Position numbers and translations under genes: made by a program. Of a stretch of DNA of 64,000 bases, positions 32,251 to 39,872 are shown one piece after another (the stretch's first letter is position 1; every line of letters begins with the position of its first letter). The stretch spans positions 248,001 to 312,000 of the forward strand of contig CAWABU010000011.1 in the NCBI GenBank assembly GCA_963780345.1, read 5' to 3'. The notes beneath the pieces were generated by a model that saw nothing but the letters and a program-made list of their open reading frames with translations, did no database searches and had not been told where the DNA came from. This DNA comes from PALSA-693 sp963780345 (GTDB lineage: Bacteria > Actinomycetota > Acidimicrobiia > Acidimicrobiales > Palsa-688).

Positions 32251-34353
32251 ATGGCTGAAGCAACCGCAACCCGCACCAAGCCCCTGGCCCAGGTCCGCAA
32301 TATCGGGATCATGGCCCATATCGACGCGGGCAAGACCACCACGACCGAGCGCATCCTCTTCTACACCGGCATCAACTACAAGCTCGGCGAGGTGCACGAG
32401 GGCGCGGCCACTATGGACTGGATGCCCCAGGAACAGGAGCGGGGCATCACCATCACCTCCGCCGCCACCACCACGGAGTGGAACGGCACCCGCATCAACA
32501 TCATCGACACCCCCGGCCACGTCGACTTCACCGTCGAGGTCGAACGTTCATTGCGCGTCCTCGACGGCGCCGTCGCCGTGTTTGACGCCGTTGCTGGCGT
32601 CGAGCCCCAGACCGAGACGGTCTGGCGCCAGGCGGACAAGTACGGCGTGCCGCGGATGTGCTTCGTCAACAAGATGGACCGCATCGGCGCCGACTTCTTC
32701 CGCTGCGTCGACATGATCCGTGACCGCCTCGACGCCACCGTGGCCGTCACCCAGCTGCCGATCGGATCGGAGAGCGGGTTCCGGGGGGTCGTGGACCTGC
32801 TCAACCTGCAGGCCTACGTCTGGCCGGAGGAATCCAACAAGGGCGAGAAGTTCGACATCGTCGACATCCCCGCCAACCTGCTCGAAGAGGCCGAGTCCTA
32901 CCGGGCTCTGCTCATCGACACCCTCTCCAACTTCGATGACCGGATCACCGAGAAGTTCCTGAGCGACGAGGAGATCACCGCCCTCGACCTGACCAGGGCT
33001 CTCCGTAATGCCACCATCGCCAGCCAGATAGTTCCCGTGCTGTGCGGATCGGCGTTCAAGAACAAGGGCGTCCAGCCCATGCTTGACGCGGTCGTGGCCT
33101 ACCTGCCCTCCCCGGTCGACATTCCCCCGACCCGGGGCATGGACATCAAGGGCATCGAGGAGCTCGAGCGCCGCGCCGACGACTCCGAGCCCTTCGCCGC
33201 CCTGGCCTTCAAGATCATGACCGACCCGCACCTGGGCAAGTTGACGTATGCCCGGGTGTACAGCGGGCAGCTCAAGGCCGGCAGTCCGGTCCTCAACTCC
33301 AACAAGGACCGCCGGGAGCGGGTCGGGCGCATTCTGCAGATGCACGCCAACCACCGCGAGGATCGTGACGCCGCCTTCGCCGGCGACATCGTCGCTCTCG
33401 TGGGGCTCAAACAGACGACCACGGGCGACACCCTCTGCGACCAGAACTCCCCGATCGTGCTCGAGGCGCTGGACTTCCCCGAGCCGGTCATCCATGTGGC
33501 CGTGGAGCCCAAGACCAAAAACGACCAGGACAAGCTGTCCCGCGCCCTCCAGGCCCTCTCCGAGGAGGATCCCACCTTCCAGGTGCATGGCGACGAGGAG
33601 ACCGGCCAGACGGTCATCGGCGGCATGGGCGAGCTGCACCTCGAAGTGCTGGTCGACCGGATGCTGCGGGAGTTCAAGGTCGATGCCAACGTAGGCAAGC
33701 CCCAGGTGGCCTACCGGGAGACCATCCGGAACCCGGTGGAGAAGGTAGAGACCCGCTATGTGCGCCAGACGGGCGGCCGGGGCCAGTACGGCCACGTCGT
33801 CCTCAGCCTGGAGCCGACCGGTCCGGGCGGCGGCTACGAGTTCATCGACAAGATCACCGGGGGCGTCATCCCCAAGGAGTACATCCCCTCCGTCGACGCC
33901 GGCATCCAGGACGCCATGCAGTCCGGCGTGCTCGCCGGCTACCCGGTGGTCGACATCCGGGCCACTCTGACCTACGGCTCTTTCCACGACGTCGACAGCT
34001 CGGAGATGGCGTTCAAGATCGCCGGCTCCATGTGCTTCAAGGAGGGTTGCCGGCGGGCCCATCCGGTCCTCCTCGAGCCCATCATGTCCGTCGAGGTGGT
34101 GACCCCGGAGGACTACATGGGCGACGTGATCGGCAACCTGTCGTCCCGCCGAGGCCGGGTCGAGGGCATGGAGCAGCGAGGCAACTCGCAGGTCATCAGG
34201 GCCCAGGTCCCGTTAGCGGAGATGTTCGGGTACGCTACAGATCTGCGGTCGCGTACCCAGGGGCGGGCGACCTACAGCATGCAGTTCAACTCGTACCAGG
34301 AAGTGCCCGAGTCGGTCTCGCAGGAGATCGTGGCCCGGGTCCGGGGCGAGTAA
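32251..34353 (+). CDS. fusA: Elongation factor G
   Basis: A 700-residue translocation GTPase. G1 is AHIDAGKTT (~23-31), G3 DTPGH, and G4 NKMD. Domains II-V are complete, with RYVRQTGGRGQYGHV in domain IV and the ending MQFNSYQEVPESV. It moves tRNAs and mRNA after peptide-bond formation, and with RRF recycles ribosomes. No frame break. Confidence 0.98.
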   Translation: MAEATATRTKPLAQVRNIGIMAHIDAGKTTTTERILFYTGINYKLGEVHEGAATMDWMPQEQERGITITSAATTTEWNGTRINIIDTPGHVDFTVEVERSLRVLDGAVAVFDAVAGVEPQTETVWRQADKYGVPRMCFVNKMDRIGADFFRCVDMIRDRLDATVAVTQLPIGSESGFRGVVDLLNLQAYVWPEESNKGEKFDIVDIPANLLEEAESYRALLIDTLSNFDDRITEKFLSDEEITALDLTRALRNATIASQIVPVLCGSAFKNKGVQPMLDAVVAYLPSPVDIPPTRGMDIKGIEELERRADDSEPFAALAFKIMTDPHLGKLTYARVYSGQLKAGSPVLNSNKDRRERVGRILQMHANHREDRDAAFAGDIVALVGLKQTTTGDTLCDQNSPIVLEALDFPEPVIHVAVEPKTKNDQDKLSRALQALSEEDPTFQVHGDEETGQTVIGGMGELHLEVLVDRMLREFKVDANVGKPQVAYRETIRNPVEKVETRYVRQTGGRGQYGHVVLSLEPTGPGGGYEFIDKITGGVIPKEYIPSVDAGIQDAMQSGVLAGYPVVDIRATLTYGSFHDVDSSEMAFKIAGSMCFKEGCRRAHPVLLEPIMSVEVVTPEDYMGDVIGNLSSRRGRVEGMEQRGNSQVIRAQVPLAEMFGYATDLRSRTQGRATYSMQFNSYQEVPESVSQEIVARVRGE

Positions 34354-34462
34354 GACCCGGCGCCAGCCGCCGGGGCGCGGGGCCTCCCGCACACCAGTTA
34401 TCCTTTACCACCGCGTGATCCCCCGGCCAGATGGCCGGACCGCATGAGGAGCAACCCCTTCC

Positions 34463-35653
34463 ATGGCCAAGCAGAAGTTTGAGCGCAACAAGCCCCATCT
34501 CAACATCGGGACGATGGGTCACATCGACCACGGCAAGACCACCCTGACCGCGGCGATCACCAAAGTCCTGTCCGAGCGCGACCCGAGTGGCACCAAGTTC
34601 AAGGCTTTCGACGAGATCGACAAGGCGCCCGAGGAGAAGCAGCGGGGCATCACCATCAACATTGCCCATGTCGAGTACCAGACCCCCAACCGGCACTATG
34701 CCCACGTCGACATGCCCGGCCACGCCGACTACATCAAAAACATGATCACCGGCGCGGCCCAGGTCGACGGGGCCATCCTCGTCGTCTCGGCGGCTGACGG
34801 CCCCATGCCGCAGACCCGGGAGCACGTGCTCCTGGCTCGCCAGGTCGGCGTCCCGTCGATCGTGGTGGCGCTCAACAAGGCTGACATGGTCGACGACGAG
34901 GAGCTGCTCGACCTGGTCGAGCTCGAGGTCCGGGAACTGCTCACCGAGTACGAGTTCCCCGGGGACGACACCCCGGTCGTGCGGGTCTCGGCCCTGAGGG
35001 CCCTCGAGGGCGACAAGGACTGGGAGGAGAAGGTCCTCGAGCTCATGCAGGCGGTCGACGACTTCGTGCCGGAGCCCGAGCGTGACACCGACAAGGCCTT
35101 CCTGATGCCCATCGAGGACGTGTTCACCATCTCCGGGCGCGGCACCGTTGTCACCGGCAAGGTGGAGCGGGGCCGGGTCAAGGTCGGCGACGACGTGGAG
35201 ATCGTCGGTCTCCGTCCCACCCAGAAGACGGTGTGCACCGGCGTCGAGATGTTCAACAAGTTCCTCGACGACGGCCAGGCCGGCGACAACATTGGCGCTT
35301 TGCTGCGAGGCATCAAGAAGGAAGAGGTGCAGCGCGGTCAGGTCCTCTGCAAGCCGGGATCGATCACGCCCCACACCAACTTCGAGGCCAACGTGTACGT
35401 GTTGAACAAGGGGGAGGGCGGCCGCCACAAGCCGTTCTTCAACAACTACCGGCCGCAGTTCTACTTCCGCACCACCGACGTGACCGGCTCCATCACCCTG
35501 GCCGAGGGCACGGAGATGGTCATGCCCGGCGACAACACCGTCATGACCGTCGAACTGCACAAGCCCATCGCCATGGACGAGGGTCTCCGCTTTGCCATCC
35601 GTGAGGGTGGTCGGACGGTTGGTGCCGGCCGGGTCACCAAGATCCTCAAGTAA
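34463..35653 (+). CDS. tuf: Elongation factor Tu
   Basis: A 396-residue EF-Tu. G1 is GHIDHGKTT, G3 is DMPGH (Met where E. coli has Cys), and G4 is NKAD. QTREHVLLARQVGVP and the C-terminal barrel ending GAGRVTKILK are intact. It delivers aminoacyl-tRNA to the ribosome. It is followed by an intrinsic terminator. Confidence 0.98.
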   Translation: MAKQKFERNKPHLNIGTMGHIDHGKTTLTAAITKVLSERDPSGTKFKAFDEIDKAPEEKQRGITINIAHVEYQTPNRHYAHVDMPGHADYIKNMITGAAQVDGAILVVSAADGPMPQTREHVLLARQVGVPSIVVALNKADMVDDEELLDLVELEVRELLTEYEFPGDDTPVVRVSALRALEGDKDWEEKVLELMQAVDDFVPEPERDTDKAFLMPIEDVFTISGRGTVVTGKVERGRVKVGDDVEIVGLRPTQKTVCTGVEMFNKFLDDGQAGDNIGALLRGIKKEEVQRGQVLCKPGSITPHTNFEANVYVLNKGEGGRHKPFFNNYRPQFYFRTTDVTGSITLAEGTEMVMPGDNTVMTVELHKPIAMDEGLRFAIREGGRTVGAGRVTKILK

Positions 35654-35665
35654 TCAAATTCGGTC

Positions 35666-35708
35666 AAAGAGAGCGCCGATCGCTGCTTGCGTCCCGGCGC
35701 TTTCTTTT
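35666..35708 (+). terminator. Intrinsic terminator between tuf and rpsJ
   Basis: aaagagagcgccg (35666-35678) pairs with cggcgctttcttt (35695-35707, one mismatch) around a 16-nt loop and runs into a T-rich tract. This is the most typical rho-independent terminator in the window. It separates the str operon from rpsJ, so rpsJ depends on read-through or its own promoter, or the hairpin is an attenuator. Confidence 0.75.
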
Positions 35709-35741
35709 ACCTCTGCTTTTTGAAATCGATCGGAGAGCGCC

Positions 35742-36068
35742 GTGGCTGACGGCAATAAACAACGGATCCGTATCCGCCTGAAGGCGTATGACCACGAGAT
35801 CCTCGACCAGTCCACGAAGAAGATCGTGGAGACCGTGCTGCGCACCCAGGCCAAGGTGCGAGGCCCGGTCCCGTTGCCTACCGAGAAAAACCGGTACACG
35901 GTCATCCGGTCGCCCCACAAGTACAAGGACAGCCGCGAGCATTTCGAGATGCGGGTGCACAAGCGGCTGCTCGACATCGTCGAGCACACGCCGAAGACGG
36001 TCGACTCGCTCCAGCGCATCGAGTTGCCCGCCGGCGTCGACATCGAGATCAAGATACAAACAAACTAA
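35742..36068 (+). CDS. rpsJ: 30S ribosomal protein S10 / NusE
   Basis: A 108-residue S10 with QRIRIRLKAYDHEILDQS, the rRNA-binding loop, and DIEIKI near the end. It is part of the 30S head and, as NusE, of antitermination complexes. The start is GTG 35742. It normally heads the S10 operon, but here rplC lies 14 kb downstream. Confidence 0.97.
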   Translation: MADGNKQRIRIRLKAYDHEILDQSTKKIVETVLRTQAKVRGPVPLPTEKNRYTVIRSPHKYKDSREHFEMRVHKRLLDIVEHTPKTVDSLQRIELPAGVDIEIKIQTN

Positions 36069-36305
36069 TACTGAGAGTCATCGATAGGCAATCGGATTGA
36101 CTGTCGTGGTCTATCCGCAATGCCCGCAGGATCGTGGCCAGGGGTTCCGCAAGGTCCCCCATACGGGACCGTTGGCTCCGTCGATGACCGGCGGTCAAGG
36201 CGCTCCGCTCGCACCTGGCCTTGCTTGGGAACTCCTGGTGGTCGCTCCCTCCGACCTTGACTGCCTCCAGGTTCCACCAGACCCACCGCACGCTCCGCCG
36301 AAGAG

Positions 36306-36743
36306 TCATACAGGCGGCGTCCACCTGGTGCCGTCCGAGCCCGTGAGCACAATGGTCGCGATGTTCTCGCGGTAGCACAGGTCGAGGAGGTGGGGGTCGC
36401 TGGTGGCGAGGCTCGTGCCCGTTCGTCGGGCTGCTGCTGCGGCGATGCAGTCGGCCATGCTGACCGCGCAGCGACCGCGGTGGTAGTGGCGAGCTCTCAA
36501 CCGGCCGGCGACGAGACCGGTCTCGGTTTCGACCGGAATCGCGTCCAGTAGACCGAGCTGGGCCAGGTCCAGAGCGGCGTCCTCTTCCTCGGCGCCGGCC
36601 ACACGGACGAGATGGTCCATCACTTCGGCAACTGCCACGGCGGTTAGACCGACATCCGATGCGTTCAGCAGGGCGTGAACCTCGCGCGCCGCGGGTTCGG
36701 TTTTTAGGTAAGCGATGACCGCATACGCATCCAGGACCGTCAA
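36306..36743 (-). CDS. VapC-type PIN-domain toxin
   Basis: A 145-residue PIN-domain endoribonuclease. The acidic metal-binding residues are visible in VLDAYAVIAYL (~3-13), AVAEVMD, and VSMADCIAAAAA plus ATSDPHLL. It would cut tRNA or rRNA unless bound by its antitoxin. It starts at a TTG that overlaps the antitoxin stop by 4 nt (TTGA). Confidence 0.88.
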   Translation of the reverse strand: MTVLDAYAVIAYLKTEPAAREVHALLNASDVGLTAVAVAEVMDHLVRVAGAEEEDAALDLAQLGLLDAIPVETETGLVAGRLRARHYHRGRCAVSMADCIAAAAARRTGTSLATSDPHLLDLCYRENIATIVLTGSDGTRWTPPV

Positions 36744-36982
36744 CGCTTTCGAGACGCCTCGTCCCGCCGGGCTTGACGCCGGGCCTGGTCGGCCGAAGGT
36801 CCTCGGCCCTTGTACTTGCCTTCGAGATCGCCGATGCGATCCTCAGGGGCGGGCCGCATCACCACGCGATCGCCCAGGTCGACGACGATCACTCTGCGGG
36901 CCTGCCAGCGGGCCCGAGCAGCCGCGGGGATCGACACCTGTCCGTTGCGGGACACGGTCATGATGTGCTCAACACTACCCAT
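36740..36982 (-). CDS. AbrB/MazE-type antitoxin paired with the VapC toxin
   Basis: An 80-residue protein with an N-terminal SpoVT/AbrB swapped-hairpin DNA-binding domain (MTVSRNGQVSIPAAARARW, ~8-26) and a basic C-terminal toxin-binding tail. It would neutralise the downstream PIN toxin and repress its own operon. The ATG at 36982 is chosen because a TACAAT -10 lies 6 nt before it, fitting a leaderless mRNA. Confidence 0.82.
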   Translation of the reverse strand: MGSVEHIMTVSRNGQVSIPAAARARWQARRVIVVDLGDRVVMRPAPEDRIGDLEGKYKGRGPSADQARRQARRDEASRKR

Positions 36983-36988
36983 AGCAGC

Positions 36989-37016
36989 ATTGTATGATGC
37001 TAGAAGACCGTTGTAA
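36989..37016 (-). promoter_or_regulatory. Probable leaderless promoter of the first toxin-antitoxin pair
   Basis: On the minus strand TTACAA (37016-37011), a 16-bp spacer and TACAAT (36994-36989). The -10 ends 6 nt before the antitoxin ATG, so transcription should start at or next to the start codon. Confidence 0.55.
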
Positions 37017-37503
37017 GTTCCCATTCCCGGAGAACACGACCGGATCCTGCTGACGGGAGCCTCATGGGCGACCAGCGTGCAAGTTCTGACGCATATCCCT
37101 ATGACGGACCAACTAACACTCAGGGTTCTTTTGAGAGACGGTCTGAGTGGGTTTCTTCCGTCCGTAGGGGCTCCTGGCTCGGCTCTCGGACCGTGTCGAG
37201 CTATTGGCCCTGTTTGCGTTCTCGGCGGCAGCCATCCGAGGCCGCTCACCGATGCGGCTGTGAATCGCTACGTGGCCAGAGCCAAAGCCAATAACACCTG
37301 GCGGAAAGGTTGGCTCGGATCTGCACCTTCTTGCGCTGGTGCGGTCCGCCCGGGGGAGGCCGACCCGGTTTGGTCGAGGAGCTGCAAAGCCGGGACAACC
37401 CGCTGCGTGCGACGCCGCCAGGGACCACAGCCGTGCTTTCGCCGAAGGAGCTCGACTGTCGCCGCCAGCGGCACGGGGCCACTGGTTCGCCACTCAACGT
37501 AAG

Positions 37504-37519
37504 GTATCACCGGTGATAC
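37504..37519. promoter_or_regulatory. 16-bp perfect palindrome, operator of the second toxin-antitoxin pair
   Basis: gtatcaccggtgatac is a perfect palindrome. It overlaps a TACGGT -10 candidate (37517-37522) that ends 7 nt before the antitoxin ATG at 37530. This fits autorepression by a Phd-type antitoxin of a leaderless mRNA. Confidence 0.7.
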
Positions 37520-37529
37520 GGTTAATGGC

Positions 37530-37766
37530 ATGGGCGAGGTGTCGATCCGAGACTTGAGAAATCGCGGCGGCGAAGTCATCGACCGCGTCGAACATGGAGA
37601 ACGCCTGACCGTGACTCGTGATGGTCGGCGGGTAGCCGAACTCCGGCCGCTCGGGCGGCTCCCCGTAAGGTCGAGCGTTTTGGTCGAGCGGTGGTCCCGG
37701 CTGCCTGGTGTTGATCCCGAAGGCCTCCGCCGTGACCTCGACACGGTTATCGATTTTCGCCTGTGA
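37530..37766 (+). CDS. Phd/YefM-family antitoxin
   Basis: A 78-residue antitoxin. The N-terminal domain (MGEVSIRDLRNRGGEVIDRVEHGERLTVTRDGR) is the Phd/YefM fold that dimerises and binds the palindromic operator just upstream. The C-terminal part would wrap the toxin. It overlaps the toxin gene by 4 nt. Confidence 0.9.
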   Translation: MGEVSIRDLRNRGGEVIDRVEHGERLTVTRDGRRVAELRPLGRLPVRSSVLVERWSRLPGVDPEGLRRDLDTVIDFRL

Positions 37767-38185
37767 CCGAGCAAGGAATCATCGACACCTCGACCGTCCT
37801 GCTTCTCTCTCGACTGGACCCAGCACTCCTCCCGGAAGAGCCGCTGATCACTGCTGTCACTCTGGCTGAGCTTTCAGTCGGTCCACTGGTGGCGACCACT
37901 CGGAAGGAGCGGTCATCCCGCCAAGCCGTGCTGCAGCAGGCCGAGGCTGACTTCGAACCGTTGCCGTTCGACGCCCAGTCAGCCAGGGCGTTCGGCCGAG
38001 TGGCTGCTTCGCTCAGGTCTGCAGGCCGAAAGGTGCAAGCTCGCGGCTACGACGCCATGATCGCATCCACAGCCATCGCCTACGACCTTCCTCTCTACAC
38101 GGTCAACCCCGTTGACTTCTCGGGGATCGACGACCTCGATCTCCGCCCGATCCCCCATCCCGACCCGCAAGCGAGGCGCCGATGA
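37763..38185 (+). CDS. VapC-type PIN-domain toxin
   Basis: A 140-residue PIN-domain ribonuclease. The conserved acids are in IIDTSTVLLL (~6-15), TLAELSVG, and GYDAMIASTAIAYDLPLYTVNPVDF (~95-118). It starts at a GTG overlapping the antitoxin stop (GTGA). It forms a second, unrelated toxin-antitoxin pair 0.8 kb from the first. Confidence 0.9.
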   Translation: MTEQGIIDTSTVLLLSRLDPALLPEEPLITAVTLAELSVGPLVATTRKERSSRQAVLQQAEADFEPLPFDAQSARAFGRVAASLRSAGRKVQARGYDAMIASTAIAYDLPLYTVNPVDFSGIDDLDLRPIPHPDPQARRR

Positions 38186-38290
38186 GTCGCAGGCCGCCTG
38201 GCGGGGCCCGCCAACCGGGCGGATTGGCTCAATGGGCGGTGGAGTTCCGGCAGCGTTACGACCGTTGACGCCAGCCCCGCGGACAGCGCT

Positions 38291-39865
38291 CTAAAGGACA
38301 CCGAACGCGAGCAGAAGGGCGGCGACCACCACGAGCATGGCGAACGCCAACGCCGCGACGAGGAGCGGTGACCATGTCGACTGAGATCCCAGCCCGCCGC
38401 CTGCCTTTTCCTGCCCCGGTCCGGGGGAAAGGCCGACGCCGGGAGCAATGGTCTGCTCGTATACCGACCCGGGCAGGCGGGGCGGGGCCGAGCCCTCCGA
38501 CCCGGGGAGGTACGACGGCGCGGGCGGATCGATGAACACGGGCCGCGCCGGCCCGGACCTGGAGTCCGCGCCGTCCCGGGGCCGGGCCCCCATTGGCTTC
38601 GGAGGGACTGGGATCGGGATCGGCTCGGGCGGACGTTCAGGGCTTCTTTCGGCAGGGTCAGGCATGAGCACCCGCCGTGGCGCGGCGGCGGGGGAGGCCA
38701 CGGACGGCCCTGGGTGAGCCGCGGGTGGCAGCGGACTGCTCCCGGTCCGGGATGGTGATGATGGCGATGGCGAGGTCGGCGGTAATAGCGAGGTCGGCGG
38801 TGGCGGCGCCTCGGGCCCGCCAGCCAGGCCGATAGGCCCTGGGGTGACGCCCGGAGCGAGCGGCGCCTCTGGCCGCGAGTCCGGGGCCGGTCGCTCGTCC
38901 CCGGGCGCCGGGGTTGGGGCGGCCAGCCATGGGTCTGGGGCCGCAGCCGGCCGGTCGAGCGGCGGCAGCCCGGACGCGAGGCCGTCCGGGCCCCAGACCA
39001 CATACGAGGTCCGGGGCCAACCGGCGCCGGCCTCCACGGCCACCAGGGCGTTAGCGAACTCCAGCGCCGACCCCGGTCGTTGGCCGGGATCCTTGGACAG
39101 GGCGGATTCGAGGAGATCCGAGAGCCCGATCGGGATCTCGTCGGCGCGCAGCGGTCGTACTGGATCGCGAATGATGCGCAGGATCACCGAGGCCGGCGCT
39201 TCATTCTCGAAGGCCGCAAACGGCGCCGACCCGGTCAACAAGTGGTACATGGTCGATGCCAGGCCGTAGACGTCGGTAGCCGCTGACAGGTGATGCCCCT
39301 CGAGCATCTCCGGAGCCGCGTGCAGGGTCGTGAAGCCGGACACCCCGGCCGTCGCCCGCGCCGACGCCTGGAGCGCGGCCACCCCGAAGTCCCCCAGGAC
39401 GGGCTCGCCGAACTGGGTGACGAGGACGTTTTGCGGCTTCAGGTCCCGGTGCAGAAAGCCATGGCGGTGCGCCGTTTCCAGGGCACCGGCGATTTTGACG
39501 GCGACGCCGGCAACACCCCGAACGGGGAGGGGGCCGTCGCGGCGCACCTGTTGGCCGAGGGACTCGCGGCACAACTCCAGCACGAGCACCGGACGGCCGT
39601 CCGGGGTAGTGAGGGGCCGGTAGAGGGTGACGATGTTCGGATGGTCGCTCACCCGGGCCAGGGCCTGGATCTCCTGGGAGAAAGTCCCGATGAGATCACG
39701 GTGGACGGAGTCGAGCTTCAGGATCTTCAACGCCACCGGGCGGCCGGTGTCAATCTCCGTAGCCCGATACACGGTCGCAAAGGCCCCGCCGCCGACTTCG
39801 ACGGCGTCCCGATAGCCGGGCACGATCGCGGTCGGCGCCGCTCGATCCTTACGTCGCGCCACCAC
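38291..39865 (-). CDS. Tail-anchored Ser/Thr protein kinase
   Basis: A 524-residue Hanks-type kinase. The kinase domain fills about residues 10-275: Gly loop VGGGAFATVYRA, Lys in VALKILK, catalytic HRDLKPQN, DFG and APE. A Pro/Ser-rich linker of about 220 residues follows. One helix (LLVAALAFAMLVVVAALLLAF) ends the protein with no extracellular domain. The GTG at 39865 (or 39862) begins 7 nt after the transglutaminase-like gene's stop; the longer upstream open frame is the other gene's shadow. It probably phosphorylates proteins of the adjacent MoxR/DUF58 system. Confidence 0.9.
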   Translation of the reverse strand: MVARRKDRAAPTAIVPGYRDAVEVGGGAFATVYRATEIDTGRPVALKILKLDSVHRDLIGTFSQEIQALARVSDHPNIVTLYRPLTTPDGRPVLVLELCRESLGQQVRRDGPLPVRGVAGVAVKIAGALETAHRHGFLHRDLKPQNVLVTQFGEPVLGDFGVAALQASARATAGVSGFTTLHAAPEMLEGHHLSAATDVYGLASTMYHLLTGSAPFAAFENEAPASVILRIIRDPVRPLRADEIPIGLSDLLESALSKDPGQRPGSALEFANALVAVEAGAGWPRTSYVVWGPDGLASGLPPLDRPAAAPDPWLAAPTPAPGDERPAPDSRPEAPLAPGVTPGPIGLAGGPEAPPPPTSLLPPTSPSPSSPSRTGSSPLPPAAHPGPSVASPAAAPRRVLMPDPAERSPERPPEPIPIPVPPKPMGARPRDGADSRSGPARPVFIDPPAPSYLPGSEGSAPPRLPGSVYEQTIAPGVGLSPGPGQEKAGGGLGSQSTWSPLLVAALAFAMLVVVAALLLAFGVL

Positions 39866-39872
39866 CCGGAAC

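Larger units (their letters stand above)
36983..37529. other. 547-bp gene-free region between two divergent toxin-antitoxin pairs
   Basis: No intact gene. The edges carry the promoters of the two toxin-antitoxin operons. In the middle, about 37245-37400, an open frame reads LTDAAVNRYVARAKANNTWR and an adjacent frame continues ARICTFLRWCG. These are faintly like the N-terminal SAM-like domain of tyrosine recombinases and may be a decayed integrase. Confidence 0.5.

Noticed and set aside
36069..36305. Small open frames between rpsJ and the first toxin gene
   Set aside because: They have no recognisable content or start signals, and composition matches non-coding DNA.
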